Assembly (NCBI RefSeq): GCF_002300165.1
Contig: NZ_MLCE01000002.1
Location: 131,126 to 195,125, forward strand
Reading direction: 5' to 3'
DNA length: 64,000 bases
From: Streptomyces sp. Tue6028
GTDB lineage: Bacteria > Actinomycetota > Actinomycetes > Streptomycetales > Streptomycetaceae
Shown: positions 44,832 through 56,095 of the stretch, piece by piece
Layout: the number at the start of each line of letters is the position of its first letter
Position numbering within the stretch: position 1 is the first letter of the stretch
Made by a program: the position numbers and the translations under genes
Notes under the pieces: generated by a model
Database searches by the model: none
What the model saw: the letters and a program-made list of their open reading frames with translations, nothing else
Told to the model about the DNA's origin: nothing

Positions 44832-45449
44832 TCACGTCTCTCCCAGCTCGTCCCCGTCGTACGACACCAGGCGCGTGGGTTCGCGGTCGTCCCGAGCCGA
44901 CGCCTGGACGACCCCGGTCTGCTCCCGCGGGTACGGGTCCGCGGGGTGCTCCGGGGTCGCGGCCGACGGGTCGTGCTCGGCCGCGAAGGTGCTCAGCCGT
45001 GTCCCGTCGCAGTACACCCATCGTTCGTGCTCACCGTCGTAGATCCAGACCGATTCGCCGTCCACGATCACCCCGATCCGCTGGCCCCTCGTGCGGTCGC
45101 GGAAGCTCTCCCCGTCGATCCGTCCGGTCGCGAGTTCCTCGGCGGCCCTCCGGTAGCGGATGAGCGCGTCCTCCACACGGGTCAGCAGCGGGCGCGGGTC
45201 CGCGGTGCGGGCGAGCGGACTGCCCGCCTCGGGGGGCGCCTGCGGCACCGGTACCAGGAGGCGGCCGTCGACCCAGGCCGACCAGCCGTTGGAGCAGACG
45301 ACGCGTCCCCAGTCACCGAGCCGGTCGACCAACTGCACGGGCAGCAGCGGGTCGAGCGGCACGGTCGGCCGGGACGGGTCCGGTTCCTCCCAGGCCGGGA
45401 GACCGTCCTGCGGTACGACATGCGTGGGGTGGAAGCCGGGAGTCGTCAT
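44832..45449 (-). CDS. Protein with SH3-like segment, partner of FHA-ABC transporter
   Basis: 205 aa from ATG 45449 (GTG 45455 directly after the upstream stop is an alternative). A short SH3-like beta segment (about 35-70, VQLVDRLGDWGRVVCSNGWS) and a second beta-rich part (about 120-160, GVIVDGESVWIYDGEHERWV). No signal peptide or membrane segment. It is the second gene of an operon with the double-FHA ABC transporter, whose stop is 7 nt upstream. Confidence 0.7.
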   Translation of the reverse strand: MTTPGFHPTHVVPQDGLPAWEEPDPSRPTVPLDPLLPVQLVDRLGDWGRVVCSNGWSAWVDGRLLVPVPQAPPEAGSPLARTADPRPLLTRVEDALIRYRRAAEELATGRIDGESFRDRTRGQRIGVIVDGESVWIYDGEHERWVYCDGTRLSTFAAEHDPSAATPEHPADPYPREQTGVVQASARDDREPTRLVSYDGDELGET

Positions 45450-45455
45450 CGGCAC

Positions 45456-47795
45456 CTACTTCCGCAGGACGGCGGGCTCGTGCCGCTGGAGCAGCCGGTC
45501 GACCAACCGTCCGAAGACGACGCAGAGCACCACGAGCATCCCCATGTTGAACAGCCAGACGTCCGCCGAGTGCCGGAACAGCGGATCGGCGGTCAGGTCC
45601 CAGGGGACGATCCGCGCCAGCCCGATGGTCCCGGCCATCGCGCCCAGCGCCCAGCGCGCGGGCACCAGCCAGGACAACTGCTCGATGCCGGGCACCCCGT
45701 TCAGTTTCAACAGTGCTCCGCAGAAGACCACTTGGACGATGGCGAGCAGCACCAGCAGGGGCATGGTGACCTCCTCCTTGGTCACCAGGGCGGAGACGAG
45801 GAGGCCGAGCATCATCGCGGTGAAGGCGAGCAGGGCCACGGCCACCGTGAGCTCCACGAGAGGCGGCATGAGGACGCCCTTGCCGCCGGGGGCGTCGAGG
45901 TCGACACCGAGGAGGGCGACGAGGGTGAGGACGACGGCCTGGAGCACGGTGATGGTGCCGAGGACGACGATCTTCGACATCAGATAAGCCGATCTGGACA
46001 GGCCTACGGCACGTTCACGCTGGTAGATCACCCGTTCCTTGACCAGTTCGCGCACGGCGTTGGCCGCGCCGGTCAGGACTCCGCCGACGCACAGGATGAG
46101 CAGCGCGTTCATCGCCGTCTCCTGGGTCAGCCGGCTGCCGGCCAGCGCGCGGGCCATCACTCCCATGACGAACGGCAGCACGATCATGACGGCGAGGAAG
46201 GTCCGGTCGCTGCTGAGGGCCCTGGCGTACCGGCGGACGAGGGTGACGAGCTGCACGATCCAGCTCTGCGGCTTGTGGGGCGGCGCGACGGGACCGGTCG
46301 CGCCGCGTGCCAGATGGGGCTGTCTGCTGGCGTTCACGACGTACTGGCGGTGGAAGGGCGACTCCCGGTACTCCTCCGCCCAGTTCCGGCCGTGGTCCCG
46401 TTCGAATGCCTCGAAGGCCTCCGGCCACTGCCGGTAGCCGAAGAAGGCGAGGGTGTCCTCGGGCGGCCCGTAGTAGGCGACCCTGCCGCCGGGGGCGAGC
46501 ACGAGCAGCCGGTCGCAGACGTCGAGGCTGAGCACACTGTGGGTGACCACGATGACCGTGTGGCCGTCGTCGGCGAGGCCCCGCAGCATGTGCATCACCG
46601 AGCGGTCCATGCCGGGGTCGAGGCCCGACGTCGGCTCGTCGAGGAAGAGCAGGGACGGTTTGGTGAGCAGTTCCAGGGCCACGCTGACCCGTTTGCGCTG
46701 GCCGCCCGACAGGCTGTGGATGGACTGGTCGACGCGCTGTTCGAGGCCCAGCTCGCGGATCACCTCGTCGACCCGCGCCCGGCGCTCGGCCTTCGCGGTG
46801 TCCTGCGGGAAGCGCAGCTGGGCGGCGTAGCCGAGGGCCCTGCGCACGGTCAGCTGGGTGTGCAGGATGTCGTCCTGCGGGACCAGGCCGATGCGCTGGC
46901 GCAGCTCGGCGTAGTCGCGGTAGAGGTCGCGGCCGTCGTACAGGACGGTGCCTTCGTCGGCGGGGCGCTGCCCGGTCAGGGCGTTGAGGAGGGTGGACTT
47001 CCCCGAGCCGCTCGGGCCGACGACGGCCAGCAGGCTTTTCGCGCCGACGGGAAAGGACACCTCGTCCAGGAGCCGCTTGCGTCCGCGGTCGGTGTCGACG
47101 GTCAGGTCCTGGACGTCGAGCGAGATCTCGCCGGTGTCGACGTACTCCTGGAGCTCGTCGCCCACCAGACAGTAGGCGGCGTGGCCGATGCCGACGATGT
47201 CACCGGGTGTGACCGCGGCGCGGCCCACGGGCCGGCCGTTGAGGAACGTGCCGTTGTGGCTGTCGAGGTCGACGATCTCGTACGTGCCGTCCGTGTGGGC
47301 CCGCAGCTCCGCGTGCTCCCGGGAGACGATCAGGTCCTCGATGACCAGGTCGTTGGATACGTCGCGGCCTATGCGGACGGTGCGGGTGGGCAGCGGTCGG
47401 ACGGCGCTCGGCCGCCGGAAGGTGCCGGTGGCGCCCGGCGCGGTGACGCCCGAGGGGCGCTCGGAGGCGGGGGGCGGGCGGTCCACCAGGACCACGCGGG
47501 GGCCGTCCGCGGGGTTGCCGAAGCGGATGACGCTGCCGGGGCCGACGCCCCATTCGTGGACGCGCCGGCCGTCGGCGTACGTGCCGTTCGTGCTGTGCTC
47601 GTCCTCCAGCGTCCAGTGGTCGGCCTCCGGGCGGATCACCGCGTGGTGCCACGAGACCCGTTCGTCCTCGAGGACGACGTCGCTCAGGGGGTCGCGCCCC
47701 ACGCGGTAGTCGCGGCTCGGACTCATCACCGTGGAGCCGGTCTCGGTCTCGAGGACGAGTTCCGGCGCAGTGGGCATGACCGGCCGCTCTCGCAT
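45456..47795 (-). CDS. Double-FHA ABC transporter, ABCG-like half-size fusion
   Basis: 779 aa. Two FHA domains (about 25-105 and 135-215; RVSWHHA, STNGTY, IVSREHA, SHNGTF), an ATPase domain (about 230-460; GPSGSGKST, LSGGQRKR, LLFLDEPTSGLD) and a C-terminal ABC2-type permease with about 6 membrane segments. FHA domains bind phosphothreonine, so activity is probably tied to a Ser/Thr kinase. A TAGAAT -10 box lies 6 nt before ATG 47795, suggesting a leaderless mRNA; ATG 47777 is an alternative start. Confidence 0.92.
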   Translation of the reverse strand: MRERPVMPTAPELVLETETGSTVMSPSRDYRVGRDPLSDVVLEDERVSWHHAVIRPEADHWTLEDEHSTNGTYADGRRVHEWGVGPGSVIRFGNPADGPRVVLVDRPPPASERPSGVTAPGATGTFRRPSAVRPLPTRTVRIGRDVSNDLVIEDLIVSREHAELRAHTDGTYEIVDLDSHNGTFLNGRPVGRAAVTPGDIVGIGHAAYCLVGDELQEYVDTGEISLDVQDLTVDTDRGRKRLLDEVSFPVGAKSLLAVVGPSGSGKSTLLNALTGQRPADEGTVLYDGRDLYRDYAELRQRIGLVPQDDILHTQLTVRRALGYAAQLRFPQDTAKAERRARVDEVIRELGLEQRVDQSIHSLSGGQRKRVSVALELLTKPSLLFLDEPTSGLDPGMDRSVMHMLRGLADDGHTVIVVTHSVLSLDVCDRLLVLAPGGRVAYYGPPEDTLAFFGYRQWPEAFEAFERDHGRNWAEEYRESPFHRQYVVNASRQPHLARGATGPVAPPHKPQSWIVQLVTLVRRYARALSSDRTFLAVMIVLPFVMGVMARALAGSRLTQETAMNALLILCVGGVLTGAANAVRELVKERVIYQRERAVGLSRSAYLMSKIVVLGTITVLQAVVLTLVALLGVDLDAPGGKGVLMPPLVELTVAVALLAFTAMMLGLLVSALVTKEEVTMPLLVLLAIVQVVFCGALLKLNGVPGIEQLSWLVPARWALGAMAGTIGLARIVPWDLTADPLFRHSADVWLFNMGMLVVLCVVFGRLVDRLLQRHEPAVLRK

Positions 47796-47890
47796 GCCAA
47801 AATTCTAACGATTCGTCCACATGTGCGCCTGATCTGCAGGGTCTCTCGGCACGCCGGACGCGGGTGTCGTCGCGCCCGGGGGCGGGGTGC

Positions 47891-48301
47891 TCAGGCGGCG
47901 GAGATGCCCAGCACCGCGGCGGTGCGCTGCATCCGCAGGGCGTCGACGGACTCGGCGAGCAGCTCGTACTCGGTGGTGTCGTCGCTGGTGGCGACGCGGA
48001 CGAGTTTTCCCGCGGCCAATTCCTCCGCGACCAGCTCCTGTTGGGCGGTGTCCCCGCACCAGGCGCGCAGCATGCTCGGCACGTCCGGAACGGTGTCCGG
48101 CACCGGCGCGATCGAGTTCGGCGGGAAAGCGGGGTCCTCGGGCTGCGGGTCGAGCCGCTCCGCCATCCATGCGGCGCGGTCGCGCATCCACCACAGGGCC
48201 AGTGCCAGAGTCGGCGCGCGATAGGTCCCGAGGGGTACGCCGACACGCCGACCACCGCATATTCCGTACGCGGTGACGTGGCACAGGAATTCGTCGTGCA
48301 C
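47891..48301 (-). CDS. Hypothetical protein
   Basis: 136 aa from GTG 48301 with GGGGGAA 6-8 nt upstream. It is hydrophilic with no signal peptide; two Trp-rich helices (LALWWMRDRAAWMAERL) and a small beta segment (ELAAGKLVRVATSDDTTEYE) are visible. Not recognised. It lies upstream of the FHA-ABC operon on the same strand but 95 bp away with its own -10 in between. Confidence 0.65.
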   Translation of the reverse strand: MHDEFLCHVTAYGICGGRRVGVPLGTYRAPTLALALWWMRDRAAWMAERLDPQPEDPAFPPNSIAPVPDTVPDVPSMLRAWCGDTAQQELVAEELAAGKLVRVATSDDTTEYELLAESVDALRMQRTAAVLGISAA

Positions 48302-48729
48302 GATCGTTCCCCCATTGGCGTCGCTCGCTGCCGGCCGGGCCTCTCTTTCCCCGCGGCTCGTCTGCTGTGCACGATGGTGCTGATCGGGCGGTGATGCTCA
48401 CAGAGCGTGGCTGAATTGCCCTGGTATCGAGTATCGCCACTCCTGACCCTCTGTCACCATGCCATTCCAGCCAGTCTCTTGGCATATTCACCGCCGCCGT
48501 TGGCCGAAACCCCACACGGGGCCGGACAGCGCGCCCTCCGGCCGTCCCGCCCCTCGGTGCACGCGGTGGATTCCCGTCGCGGCACCGCGGAGCCCGGGCA
48601 TTACCCGAGGGGTAATCGACGCCCCGGACGGCGCCCGGCATGGTGGTCGTACCGCATCCCGACGGGGCGCGACAGCCCGGGATTCGGAATCCGACCAGCA
48701 GTGACGACCTCGATGGAGGCTGATTCACC
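48302..48729. other. 428-bp intergenic region with ATTACCC inverted repeat
   Basis: No gene was seen. The only clear element is a perfect inverted repeat, ATTACCC-GAG-GGGTAAT, at 48600-48616, about 115 bp before the SnoaL-like gene. It could be an operator for that gene. The left part holds the start region of the hypothetical gene. Confidence 0.5.
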
Positions 48730-49107
48730 ATGTCCGCGAACACCGACCGCTACGAGACCGCCGTCGCCCGCTACTTCGAGGCCTGGAACGCGAGCGGGCA
48801 GGACGCGCTGACGAAGTCTGTCGCCGCCGCCTGGGCCACCGACGGCACTTACACCGACCCGCTGGCCGACGTGCGCGGCCACGATCGGATCGCCTCGGTG
48901 ATCGCCGCGGCGCACGAGCAGTTCCCCGGGTTCTCCTTCCGGCTCCTGGGCAGCGTCGACGGCCATCACGACACGGCGCGTTTCGGCTGGGAACTGGTCG
49001 ACGAGTCGGACGGCTCGGCGCCCGTCGCCGGATCCGACGTGATCACCCTGGACGGCGAGGACCGTATCCGGAGCGTGTACGGGTTCCTGGACCGCGTCCC
49101 GGGCTAG
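48730..49107 (+). CDS. SnoaL-like / NTF2-fold protein
   Basis: 125 aa with the nuclear-transport-factor-2 pattern (RYFEAWNASGQDALTKSVAA, YTDPLADVRGHDRI, VAGSDVITLDGEDRI). The family includes polyketide cyclases and many ligand-binding proteins of unknown role. GGAGG lies upstream of ATG 48730. It ends in a 14-bp terminator. Confidence 0.9.
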   Translation: MSANTDRYETAVARYFEAWNASGQDALTKSVAAAWATDGTYTDPLADVRGHDRIASVIAAAHEQFPGFSFRLLGSVDGHHDTARFGWELVDESDGSAPVAGSDVITLDGEDRIRSVYGFLDRVPG

Positions 49108-49155
49108 CCCGCAGCCGGGGGCGTGGCGCAGAGCCGCGGGCAGGGCCACGGGGGT

Positions 49156-49188
49156 GAGCCCGGCCGGCGTCCACCGCCGGCCGGGCTC
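49156..49188. terminator. Bidirectional terminator
   Basis: GAGCCCGGCCGGCG / CGCCGGCCGGGCTC, a 14-bp perfect stem with a 5-nt loop, between the convergent SnoaL-like and Clp ATPase genes. Confidence 0.85.
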
Positions 49189-49199
49189 CCGGTCCTCTC

Positions 49200-51695
<2,496 letters not shown>

Positions 51696-51873
51696 GGGGG
51701 GCCACCTGTCCGGCGACGGCACCTCGGCCGTGTGCCGCCCGCCATCTGTGTCGATTTCCGATGCTCATCCAGTGTTGGCCCGCTGCTCCGGTCGCACAAA
51801 TGCACTCGTGTCCCACAGGCCCCACACGGCGGTCGCAGGAGCCGTCGTTCCTCGGGGCACGTCGATGAGCTTT

Positions 51874-51901
51874 CCGGCCGGGCGCCGGGGCGCCCGGCCG
51901 G
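51874..51901 (-). terminator. Terminator of aldo/keto reductase
   Basis: CCGGCCGGGCGC / GCGCCCGGCCGG, a 12-bp perfect stem with a CGGG tetraloop, starting 7 bp after the reductase stop on the minus strand. Confidence 0.8.
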
Positions 51902-51907
51902 TCCGTG

Positions 51908-52900
51908 TCACGGCTCGATGATCGCGTCGATACGGGCGAGCTCGTCCGCGTCGAAGTCGAGGTTTCCGATGGCCGCGACGCTGTCCTCGAGCTGCTGCGG
52001 GCTGCTCGCGCCGATCAGCGCGGACGTCACGCGGCCGCCACGCAGCACCCAGGCCAGCGCGGTCTGGGCGAGGGACTGCCCGCGCTGCTTGGCGATCTCG
52101 TCGAGGGCCCGCAGCTTTCGTACGAGGTCCTCGGTGACGGTCTCCGCGCTCAGGAACGGGCTGTCGCTCGCGGCGCGCGACCCCTCCGGGATGCCGTCGA
52201 GGTAGCGGCCGGTGAGCAGGCCCTGCTCCAGCGGCGAGTAGGCGATGGAACCGATCTGGAGCTCGTCCAGCGTGTCCAGGAGCCCCTCCGCCTCCGGGCG
52301 GCGGTCGAGCATGGAGTAGCGAGGCTGGTGGATGAGCAGCGGGGTGCCCAGCTCGCCCAGGATGCGGGCGGCCTCACGGGTCTGCTCCGCCGAGTAGTTG
52401 GAGACGCCGACGTACAGCGCCTTGCCCTGCTGCACGGCGGAGTGCAGGGCGCCCATCGTCTCCTCCAGTGGAGTCTCCGGGTCGTGGCGGTGCGAGTAGA
52501 AGATGTCGACGTGGTCGAGGCCCATCCGGGCCAGGCTCTGGTCCAGCGACGACAGCAGGTACTTGCGGGAGCCCCATTCGCCGTAGGGCCCCGGCCACAT
52601 CAGGTACCCGGCCTTGGTCGAGATGACCAGCTCGTCGCGGTAGGGCGCGAAGTCGGCCTTCAGCGCGTCGCCGAGGGCCGACTCGGCCGCGCCGGGCGGC
52701 GGCCCGTAGTTGTTCGCGAGGTCGAAGTGGGTGACGCCGAGGTCGAAGGCGCGGCGGAGGATCGCCCGCTGGGTCTCCACGGGCCGGTCGGGGCCGAAGT
52801 TGTGCCACAGGCCGAGCGACAGCGCGGGGAGCTTCAGGCCGCTGCGTCCGGTGCGCCGGTAGGGCATGTCCGCGTAACGGTCGGTGTGTGCGGTGTACAA
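51908..52900 (-). CDS. Aldo/keto reductase, YghZ/GAP-reductase type
   Basis: 330 aa. Start motif PALSLGLWHNFG, catalytic Tyr in LANNYGPPPGAAE, Lys in ISTKAGYLMW and His in FYSHRHDPETPLEETM match the YghZ branch, which reduces L-glyceraldehyde-3-phosphate and other aldehydes with NADPH. TTG 52900, with AGGAG 8 nt upstream, gives the family-length N-terminus; ATG 52864 would truncate it. It is divergent from a LysR regulator that probably controls it. Confidence 0.9.
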   Translation of the reverse strand: MYTAHTDRYADMPYRRTGRSGLKLPALSLGLWHNFGPDRPVETQRAILRRAFDLGVTHFDLANNYGPPPGAAESALGDALKADFAPYRDELVISTKAGYLMWPGPYGEWGSRKYLLSSLDQSLARMGLDHVDIFYSHRHDPETPLEETMGALHSAVQQGKALYVGVSNYSAEQTREAARILGELGTPLLIHQPRYSMLDRRPEAEGLLDTLDELQIGSIAYSPLEQGLLTGRYLDGIPEGSRAASDSPFLSAETVTEDLVRKLRALDEIAKQRGQSLAQTALAWVLRGGRVTSALIGASSPQQLEDSVAAIGNLDFDADELARIDAIIEP

Positions 52901-52983
52901 CGCGTACTCCTGGAAGGCCGGGAAGTCAGGTCTCCACTCTCGCCCGCGCCCGCGGCAGCGGTCCAACGGGAGAATCGGATGGC

Positions 52984-53019
52984 ATTGAGCGACGAGGTCT
53001 CTCAATCGGCGGCTAGGCT
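52984..53019. promoter_or_regulatory. LysR-type operator and promoter
   Basis: ATTGAG-N11-CTCAAT (52984-53006), a perfect inverted repeat of LysR-box geometry. Just after it, TAGGCT (53014-53019) is a -10-like box 8 nt before the LysR ATG, implying a leaderless regulator mRNA that is autorepressed. Confidence 0.65.
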
Positions 53020-53027
53020 TCCACGTC

Positions 53028-53921
53028 ATGGAACTGCGCCACCTTCAGCATTTCGTCGCCGTCGCCGAGGACCAGCACTTCACCCGGGCCGCCGAGCGGC
53101 TCATGGTGTCGCAGTCGGGGCTGTCGTCGTCGATCCGCGCCCTGGAGCGGGAGCTTCAGGCCGCGCTGTTCGTGCGCACCACCCGCCGTGTGACGCTCAC
53201 CGAGGCCGGCCGGGCCCTGCTGGGCGAGGCGGAGCGGATCCTCGCGCAGGTCCGGTCGGCCCAGGACGCGGTGGCCGCCGTGCAGGGCGTGCTGCGCGGC
53301 ACTCTCTCGCTCGGCACCGAACAGTGCATCGCCGGGGTCCAGGTGGCCCGGCTGCTCGCCCGTTTCCGGAGGCGTCACCCCGACGTGGAGATCCGGCTGC
53401 GTCAGGCGGGCGCGGAAGCGCTGGCCGAGGAGGTCGCGGCGGGCGGGCTCGACCTGGCCTTCGGGGTGCGGACCCGGGCGGACACCGACCAGCTGCGTTC
53501 GGTCCCGCTGACCGGTGAGCCGATGACCGTGCTCTGCCACCCGGCACACCGTCTCGCGGGTGCCGCGGTGGTCACGCCCGAGGAGCTGGGCGGGGAGGCG
53601 TTCGTCGACTTCCACCACGACTGGGGACCGCGCCGCACCACGGACGCGGCCTTCGCCGCGGCGGACGTACGGCGGACCGTGGCCCTGGAGGTCAACGACG
53701 TGCACAGCCTGCTGGAGCTGGTCCACGAAGGTCTCGGCATCGCCGTCGTGCCGCGGCACTTCGGCCTGAAGCGCGAAGCGGGCGATCTCGTCTCGCTCCC
53801 GTTCAAGGGGGCACGTGAGACGTCGTACGAGACCGTCGCCATGCTTCCGCCGCCGGAGGTGACCAGTCCGGCCGCGCGCGCGTTGATGGCGCTCCTGGAG
53901 ACCGCCGAAGAGGGGGTCTGA
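53028..53921 (+). CDS. LysR family transcriptional regulator
   Basis: 297 aa. N-terminal HTH (about 1-62, HFTRAAERLMVSQSGLSSSI) and a periplasmic-binding-like effector domain (about 88-290). It is divergent from the YghZ-type reductase with a LysR-type operator between them. Confidence 0.93.
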   Translation: MELRHLQHFVAVAEDQHFTRAAERLMVSQSGLSSSIRALERELQAALFVRTTRRVTLTEAGRALLGEAERILAQVRSAQDAVAAVQGVLRGTLSLGTEQCIAGVQVARLLARFRRRHPDVEIRLRQAGAEALAEEVAAGGLDLAFGVRTRADTDQLRSVPLTGEPMTVLCHPAHRLAGAAVVTPEELGGEAFVDFHHDWGPRRTTDAAFAAADVRRTVALEVNDVHSLLELVHEGLGIAVVPRHFGLKREAGDLVSLPFKGARETSYETVAMLPPPEVTSPAARALMALLETAEEGV

Positions 53922-54018
53922 CACCACCCCAAGAGGGGTTCTGGCACTCCTGGCATCACCGCTCCGCCGCCGCAGACTCGTGGACGTCCACACGGGAACG
54001 CGAGTCGGGAGCGCGCAC

Positions 54019-55524
54019 ATGAGGGATCACACACGACGCACGGTGCTACGGGGCGCGGCCGTCACGGCGGCGGCCGGGCTGGCCGGCACGGCGGGCGGCC
54101 TCCGGGCGACGGCGGCCACCACGCCTCCCCCGCCTGCCGGGAAACGGGAGGCACGCCGCTTTCCTTTCCTGGAGGGGGCGTTCAAGCCCGTCACCGAGGA
54201 GCTGACGGCCTTCGACCTGCCGGTCACCGGGCGGATCCCCCGCGAGCTGAACGGCCGCTTCCTGCGCAACGGGCCCAATGTTCTGGGACTTGAGGACCCT
54301 AGGGCCCACCACTGGATGCTCGGCGAGGGCATGGTCCACGGCGTACGGCTGCGGGACGGCCGCGCCGAGTGGTACCGCAACCGGTGGATCCGGTCGTCCA
54401 CCGTGGCGCGCAAGCTCGGCGAGCCCTACCCGGGCCCCGTGCCCGCGGACGACTTTCCCTGCAACACCCATGTGATCGGGCACAGGGGCCGCGTCCTGGC
54501 ACTCCAGGAGAGCGGACCGCTGCCGTACGAACTCGACCACGAACTCGGCACCGTGGGCACGTACGACTTCCGCGGCACCCTGAAGGGAGCCTTCGCCGCG
54601 CACACCAAGTTCGACGCGGCGGCCGGGGAACTGCACGCGATCGCCTACTACCCGGCCTGGGACCACGTCCGCCACCAGGTCGTCGACCACACCGGCCGCG
54701 TCGTACGCACCACGCGCATCCCGGTGGCCGGCGCGCCGATGATGCACGACTTCGCCCTCACCGAGAAGTACGTCGTGGTCTTCGACCTGCCCATCACCTT
54801 CGACCCCGCGGGCGCGGAGCACGGCGACCCGGTGCCCTACGTGTGGAACACGGAGCATCCGATGCGTGTCGGACTGCTGCCGCGCGCGGGCGGCCGGGTC
54901 CGCTGGTTCGAGGTGGATCCGGTGTACTTCTCGCACACGGTGAACGCGTACGACGAGGGTTCCACCGTGGTGGTCGACATGACGACTTATCCGGCGCCCT
55001 TCCAGGTGGCGGGCCGCGCGTCGGGCGGCCCGTACGGGGCAGGCACCGCGTCGGTCGAACGCTGGACGGTGGACCTGGCCCACGGGCGCGTGCGCACGAG
55101 GACGCTCGACGACCGCCCGCAGGAGTTCCCGCGCGTCAACGAGACCCTGGTGTCACGGCGGCACCGGTACGCGTACACGGCCGCGGCCGCCGACCTGACG
55201 CTCGCGTACCTGACCGCCGACGGCGATCCGCCCGATCGCGCCTTCGCCAACGCGCTCATCAAGCACGACCTGTTCCGCGGCTCCACCCAGGTCCATCGTC
55301 TGCCGCGCGACGCCGCCGCCGGGGAGGCGGTGTTCGTCCCCGCGCAGGGGGCGAGGGCCGAGGACGACGGATACGCACTCGCCTACGTGCACAACCCCGA
55401 CCGCGGCGCCGCGGATCTGGTCGTCCTCGCCGCCCAGGACTTCACCGGCGAGCCGCTCGCCCGCATCCACCTGCCGGGACGGGTGCCGCTCGGCTTCCAC
55501 GGGAGCTGGATTGCGGACGCGTGA
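54019..55524 (+). CDS. TAT-exported carotenoid/stilbene cleavage oxygenase
   Basis: 501 aa. TAT signal (DHTRRTVLRGAAV) at 1-about 35. The four Fe(II)-binding His residues are in HTKFD, MMHDFALT, HTVNAYDEG and GFHGSW; motif FLRNGPNV is typical of the retinal-pigment/NCED/lignostilbene oxygenase family. It cleaves a conjugated double bond with O2. Export means it probably acts on extracellular aromatic or terpenoid compounds rather than cellular carotenoids. ATG 54019 has GGGAG upstream. Confidence 0.92.
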   Translation: MRDHTRRTVLRGAAVTAAAGLAGTAGGLRATAATTPPPPAGKREARRFPFLEGAFKPVTEELTAFDLPVTGRIPRELNGRFLRNGPNVLGLEDPRAHHWMLGEGMVHGVRLRDGRAEWYRNRWIRSSTVARKLGEPYPGPVPADDFPCNTHVIGHRGRVLALQESGPLPYELDHELGTVGTYDFRGTLKGAFAAHTKFDAAAGELHAIAYYPAWDHVRHQVVDHTGRVVRTTRIPVAGAPMMHDFALTEKYVVVFDLPITFDPAGAEHGDPVPYVWNTEHPMRVGLLPRAGGRVRWFEVDPVYFSHTVNAYDEGSTVVVDMTTYPAPFQVAGRASGGPYGAGTASVERWTVDLAHGRVRTRTLDDRPQEFPRVNETLVSRRHRYAYTAAAADLTLAYLTADGDPPDRAFANALIKHDLFRGSTQVHRLPRDAAAGEAVFVPAQGARAEDDGYALAYVHNPDRGAADLVVLAAQDFTGEPLARIHLPGRVPLGFHGSWIADA

Positions 55525-55533
55525 GGAGCGGTG

Positions 55534-56061
55534 ATGCGCGATGGTGGACGCATGCATGCAAAGGACGTCCTCATCGACGCGTTCAGCCGCATCCAGGAAG
55601 AAGTCCATGCCGCCGTAGGGGGACTCTCCCCCGAGGACCTCGCCGCCCGTCCCTCCGCCGACGCGAACTCCATCGCGTGGCTGGTCTGGCACCTCACCCG
55701 CGTCCAGGACGACCATGTCGCCGACGCGGCCGGCCTCGACCAGGTGTGGCTGGCGCAGGACTGGGAGAAGCGCTTCGGGCTCGGACTGCCCCGCCACGAC
55801 ACGGGGTACGGGCACAGCTCGCAGCAGGTGGCCAAGGTCCGTGTGGACTCGGGCGACCTGCTGACCGGGTACTACGACGCCGTCCACGAGCAGACCCTCG
55901 GCGTCCTGCGCGAGGCGACCGCCAAGGACCTGGAGCGCGTCGTGGACGAGCGCTGGACCCCGGCGGTCACCTTCGGTGTCCGGCTGGTGAGCGTCCTGGC
56001 CGACGATCTGCAGCACGTCGGCCAGGCCGCCTACGTACGGGGACTGCTCGGCGCCGGCTAG
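55534..56061 (+). CDS. DinB-fold mycothiol transferase-like protein (DUF664)
   Basis: 175 aa. Four-helix DinB fold with metal-binding His in WLVWHLTRVQDDH and DDLQHVGQAAYVRG. Similar actinobacterial proteins are mycothiol-dependent S-transferases or isomerases. ATG 55534 has AGGAG 5 nt upstream and is preferred; ATG 55552 gives the common family N-terminus MHAKDVL. It follows the oxygenase by 9 bp, so the two may be cotranscribed. Confidence 0.88.
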   Translation: MRDGGRMHAKDVLIDAFSRIQEEVHAAVGGLSPEDLAARPSADANSIAWLVWHLTRVQDDHVADAAGLDQVWLAQDWEKRFGLGLPRHDTGYGHSSQQVAKVRVDSGDLLTGYYDAVHEQTLGVLREATAKDLERVVDERWTPAVTFGVRLVSVLADDLQHVGQAAYVRGLLGAG

Positions 56062-56095
56062 GAGGCCGGTCGGTGAAGGAGGGCCCCGGGGTTCC

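Noticed and set aside
44946..48224. 1092-codon open frame on the plus strand
   Set aside because: It is antisense to the FHA-ABC transporter and SH3-like gene; its residues are low complexity without domains, a common effect of high GC.
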